A stretch of 64,000 bases of DNA from Rhizophagus irregularis. Lineage: Eukaryota > Glomeromycota > Glomeromycetes > Glomerales > Glomeraceae. Both the position numbers and the translations under genes were made by a program. The stretch covers positions 1,364,001-1,428,000 of the forward strand of contig NC_089436.1 in NCBI RefSeq assembly GCF_026210795.1, read 5' to 3'. Positions 62,461 through 64,000 of this stretch are shown piece after piece (position 1 is the stretch's first letter; the number at the start of each line of letters is the position of its first letter). A model generated the notes under the pieces. The model saw nothing but the letters and a program-made list of their open reading frames with translations. It searched no databases and was not told the DNA's origin.

Positions 62461-62964
62461 CTGCGAAACCTATATGGAAAATATGAACAGTTAGTAAACC
62501 GTTCATAATACTAAAATAAAATAAAAAAACTGACTTCCCCCTCCCATTTACCTTATTATCCCTGGTGCGTAGTTTTGACCAGCATTCTGGGAAGGGAAAG
62601 ATGACACTAGAATTTTTAAAAAAAAATAATAAAAAAAAAATTTTTTTTTTTCTGCGCCTATAGAGCTAAAAGACGAATAAAAGTTTAAAAAAGAATGCAT
62701 GATTCTTATTTAAACTTTTGATATGCGTAACGCATGACGTGACCATTTCACCAGCATGTTGGTTCGACCAATGTCTAATCGTAGATCATTGCTAATTGAG
62801 GTCGAATTTTTTAATTTTAGTCGAATATAAGCCGAATTTTACTAAGGCTGAATATTCTTTTTTCGACTAGTGCTATGATAAGAAAGGGTAATGATTAATG
62901 AGATTATTATACAGTTATCTCAATTTCACGCTGTTCACATTTAATAAAGTAAAATCTGAATTTA

Positions 62965-63935
62965 TACCTACCTTCTATGCTTTTTTCATCATTATGATCT
63001 AACTTGCATAATGGGCATGATGTCTCGTCAGTAATGTCATAATAATCAAAATTTTTGCTACTAAATTCTTTATACAAAGTAGGATATTGATCTAATATCT
63101 TGTTGTAAAAATAAGAGTGGTTATAAGTTATAGTTACCTTAGCTGAAACATTAATCTAATCATCATAATTCATGATGAAAGTCACATGATTACAATTTGA
63201 TACCTCTGGTCAGTATTGTACATTTTTGATGTCCACAACTTTTTTTGGTTGTTCTGAACATGCTTACGCTCTGTCTATACTCTTCTGTAACTTAAAATTC
63301 TCTACAAAAATTATATATATTTAAGTATAATTGGATGCTAAACATTTTTGCTAAGTATTAAACAAGGTTATCATAGAAAAATTTTGAGAGGTTATCATTT
63401 CTTTTTTGTGTAATATATCCCGAACATTATCCTATGACAACACTGCCTCCAGTATTCTTTCTGCTGAAGCCACATTCTTGATAACACTTTGAATTTAATT
63501 AATAGTAAGGCTTGATATGTCATAAATACTGAAAGTAATTTGCTTAATTTTATCTATTTCCACTCCACCTTTCCTAAATAACATATGGATTTTTTTAGCT
63601 CATAGGGTTTTCATACGTAAGTTTCCCAATGTGATACCAGGTAGATGTTCTAGCATTTCTTTGTATATTTGTAATCTAGCTGTTTTATTTGAAGCTTCAG
63701 TGTCATGACAAATCTCATCAACTTTATTTTCAAAACTATTTGAATAATAGAGCCAAGATAAGATCACCTTATGTTCAGCTTATATTGCATTCTGGAATAA
63801 ATGAACTAAGTTTTGCATCATATCTAAAGATGATGATGAATGTAATATTAAAGGTATTTGTTCCATACACTGGTCAAAATCTATGCTATCAGGTATATAT
63901 CGGACACCTATATATTGGTAATAAATCAGATATAT
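62965..63935 (-). pseudogene. Decayed member of the lineage-specific zinc-ribbon family
   Basis: Minus-strand blocks in order: SIDFDQCMEQIPLILHSSSS, DMMQNLVHLFQNAI, EHKVILSWLYYSNSFENKVD, EASNKTARLQIYKEMLEHLP, GITLGNLRMKTL, AKKIHMLFRKGGVEIDKIKQ, FSIYDISSLTINQIQSVIKN. Farther on come YFYNKILDQYPTLYKEFSSK and NFDYYDITDETSCPLCKLDH, followed by NDEKSIE and a GTAGGT donor. The helical I-Y-x-LF..IDKIK module followed by a C-P-L-C ribbon is a combination I associate with a very large Rhizophagus family of unknown role. Several breaks; not functional as it stands. Confidence 0.6.
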
Positions 63936-64000
63936 ATAGGGCAGTTACATATATTACAGACACATCGTACACTAATATATCATATGGAATCTTGATAATT

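Larger units (their letters stand above)
59517..62872. mobile_element. Non-autonomous CACTA-type (CMC/EnSpm) DNA element filled with satellite
   Basis: Ends are CACTAGTCAAAAAAGGACAA (left) and the inverted partner ending TTCTTTTTTCGACTAGTG (right), about 28 bp with a few mismatches. CTA flanks both (59514-59516 and 62873-62875). CACTA termini with a 3-bp target duplication define this superfamily. Subterminal regions are packed with short motifs in both directions (AGGTCAAAT, GACCTATATTTGAC, GAGGTCGAATTTT, AGTCGAATATAAGCCG), also typical of CACTA elements, where they bind transposase. No transposase frame exists inside. The interior is a satellite array (59876-62045), a pyrimidine array (62048-62460) and a residual satellite tail. 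Confidence 0.82.

Noticed and set aside
62048-62508. 148-codon Phe/Pro/Leu/Ser-rich frame
   Set aside because: Product of a C/T-rich tandem array with no start context, domain or splice partner.

Overview
The window is a very AT-rich stretch of eukaryotic, probably fungal, nuclear DNA. Host genes are split by many short GT-AG introns (mostly 60-100 bp). They include the fungal methionine-pathway enzyme homoserine O-acetyltransferase, a mitochondrial carrier, a cytochrome P450, two paraoxonase-like arylesterases and kinases with HCDLH or HGDL catalytic loops. Together with the load of decayed DNA transposons and lineage-specific gene families, this points to an arbuscular mycorrhizal fungus of the Rhizophagus type. 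The species is inferred from style and gene families, not from a marker gene.

Layout. 1-6.1 kb has no gene I can support. 6.1-15.8 kb holds a decayed gene with a possible nuclease-fold motif, several MITEs (7.85, 8.17 and 9.81 kb), an intact single-exon gene of unknown function (10.96-11.61 kb), a decayed nuclease-like plus kinase-like gene (13.2-14.3 kb) and a 0.9 kb dispersed repeat whose second copy is at 57.3 kb. 18.29-19.38 kb is a purine-strand minisatellite with a 20-bp unit. 20.6-21.45 kb has fragments of an unrecognised gene. 23.34-27.17 kb is the best host segment: an intact MET2-type gene (7 exons, 461 aa) converges on an intact mitochondrial carrier gene (11 exons, 292 aa, including exons of 7 and 19 bp). 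29.9-31.2 kb is a kinase pseudogene. 31.9-33.8 kb is a pogo/Tigger-like element carrying a non-transposase reading frame.

34.5-47.2 kb is an inverted segmental duplication. A complete paraoxonase-like gene plus the last P450 exon occurs at 34.5-37.6 kb, and again in opposite orientation at 44.5-47.2 kb. The arms flank the body of the P450, a TKL-type kinase gene and a small membrane-anchored protein. The left arm carries two insertions that the right arm lacks, so the arms date those insertions relative to the duplication.

47.3-51.6 kb is an extremely AT-rich gene desert. 51.6-53.6 kb has remnants of unrecognised families. 54.17-56.64 kb is an apparently intact 11-exon gene (about 590 aa) with a degenerate PD-(D/E)XK-like C-terminal half. 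58.4-59.2 and 63.0-63.9 kb hold two members of a zinc-ribbon family. Between them lies a 3.36 kb CACTA-type element (59517-62872) with 3-bp target duplications. It encodes no transposase and is filled with about 18 copies of a ~126-bp satellite, each unit carrying two palindromes, plus a pyrimidine-rich array.

No tRNA, rRNA, CRISPR array or bacterial-type signal was seen. Coordinates of exons come from reading splice sites and checking that reading phase stays consistent.
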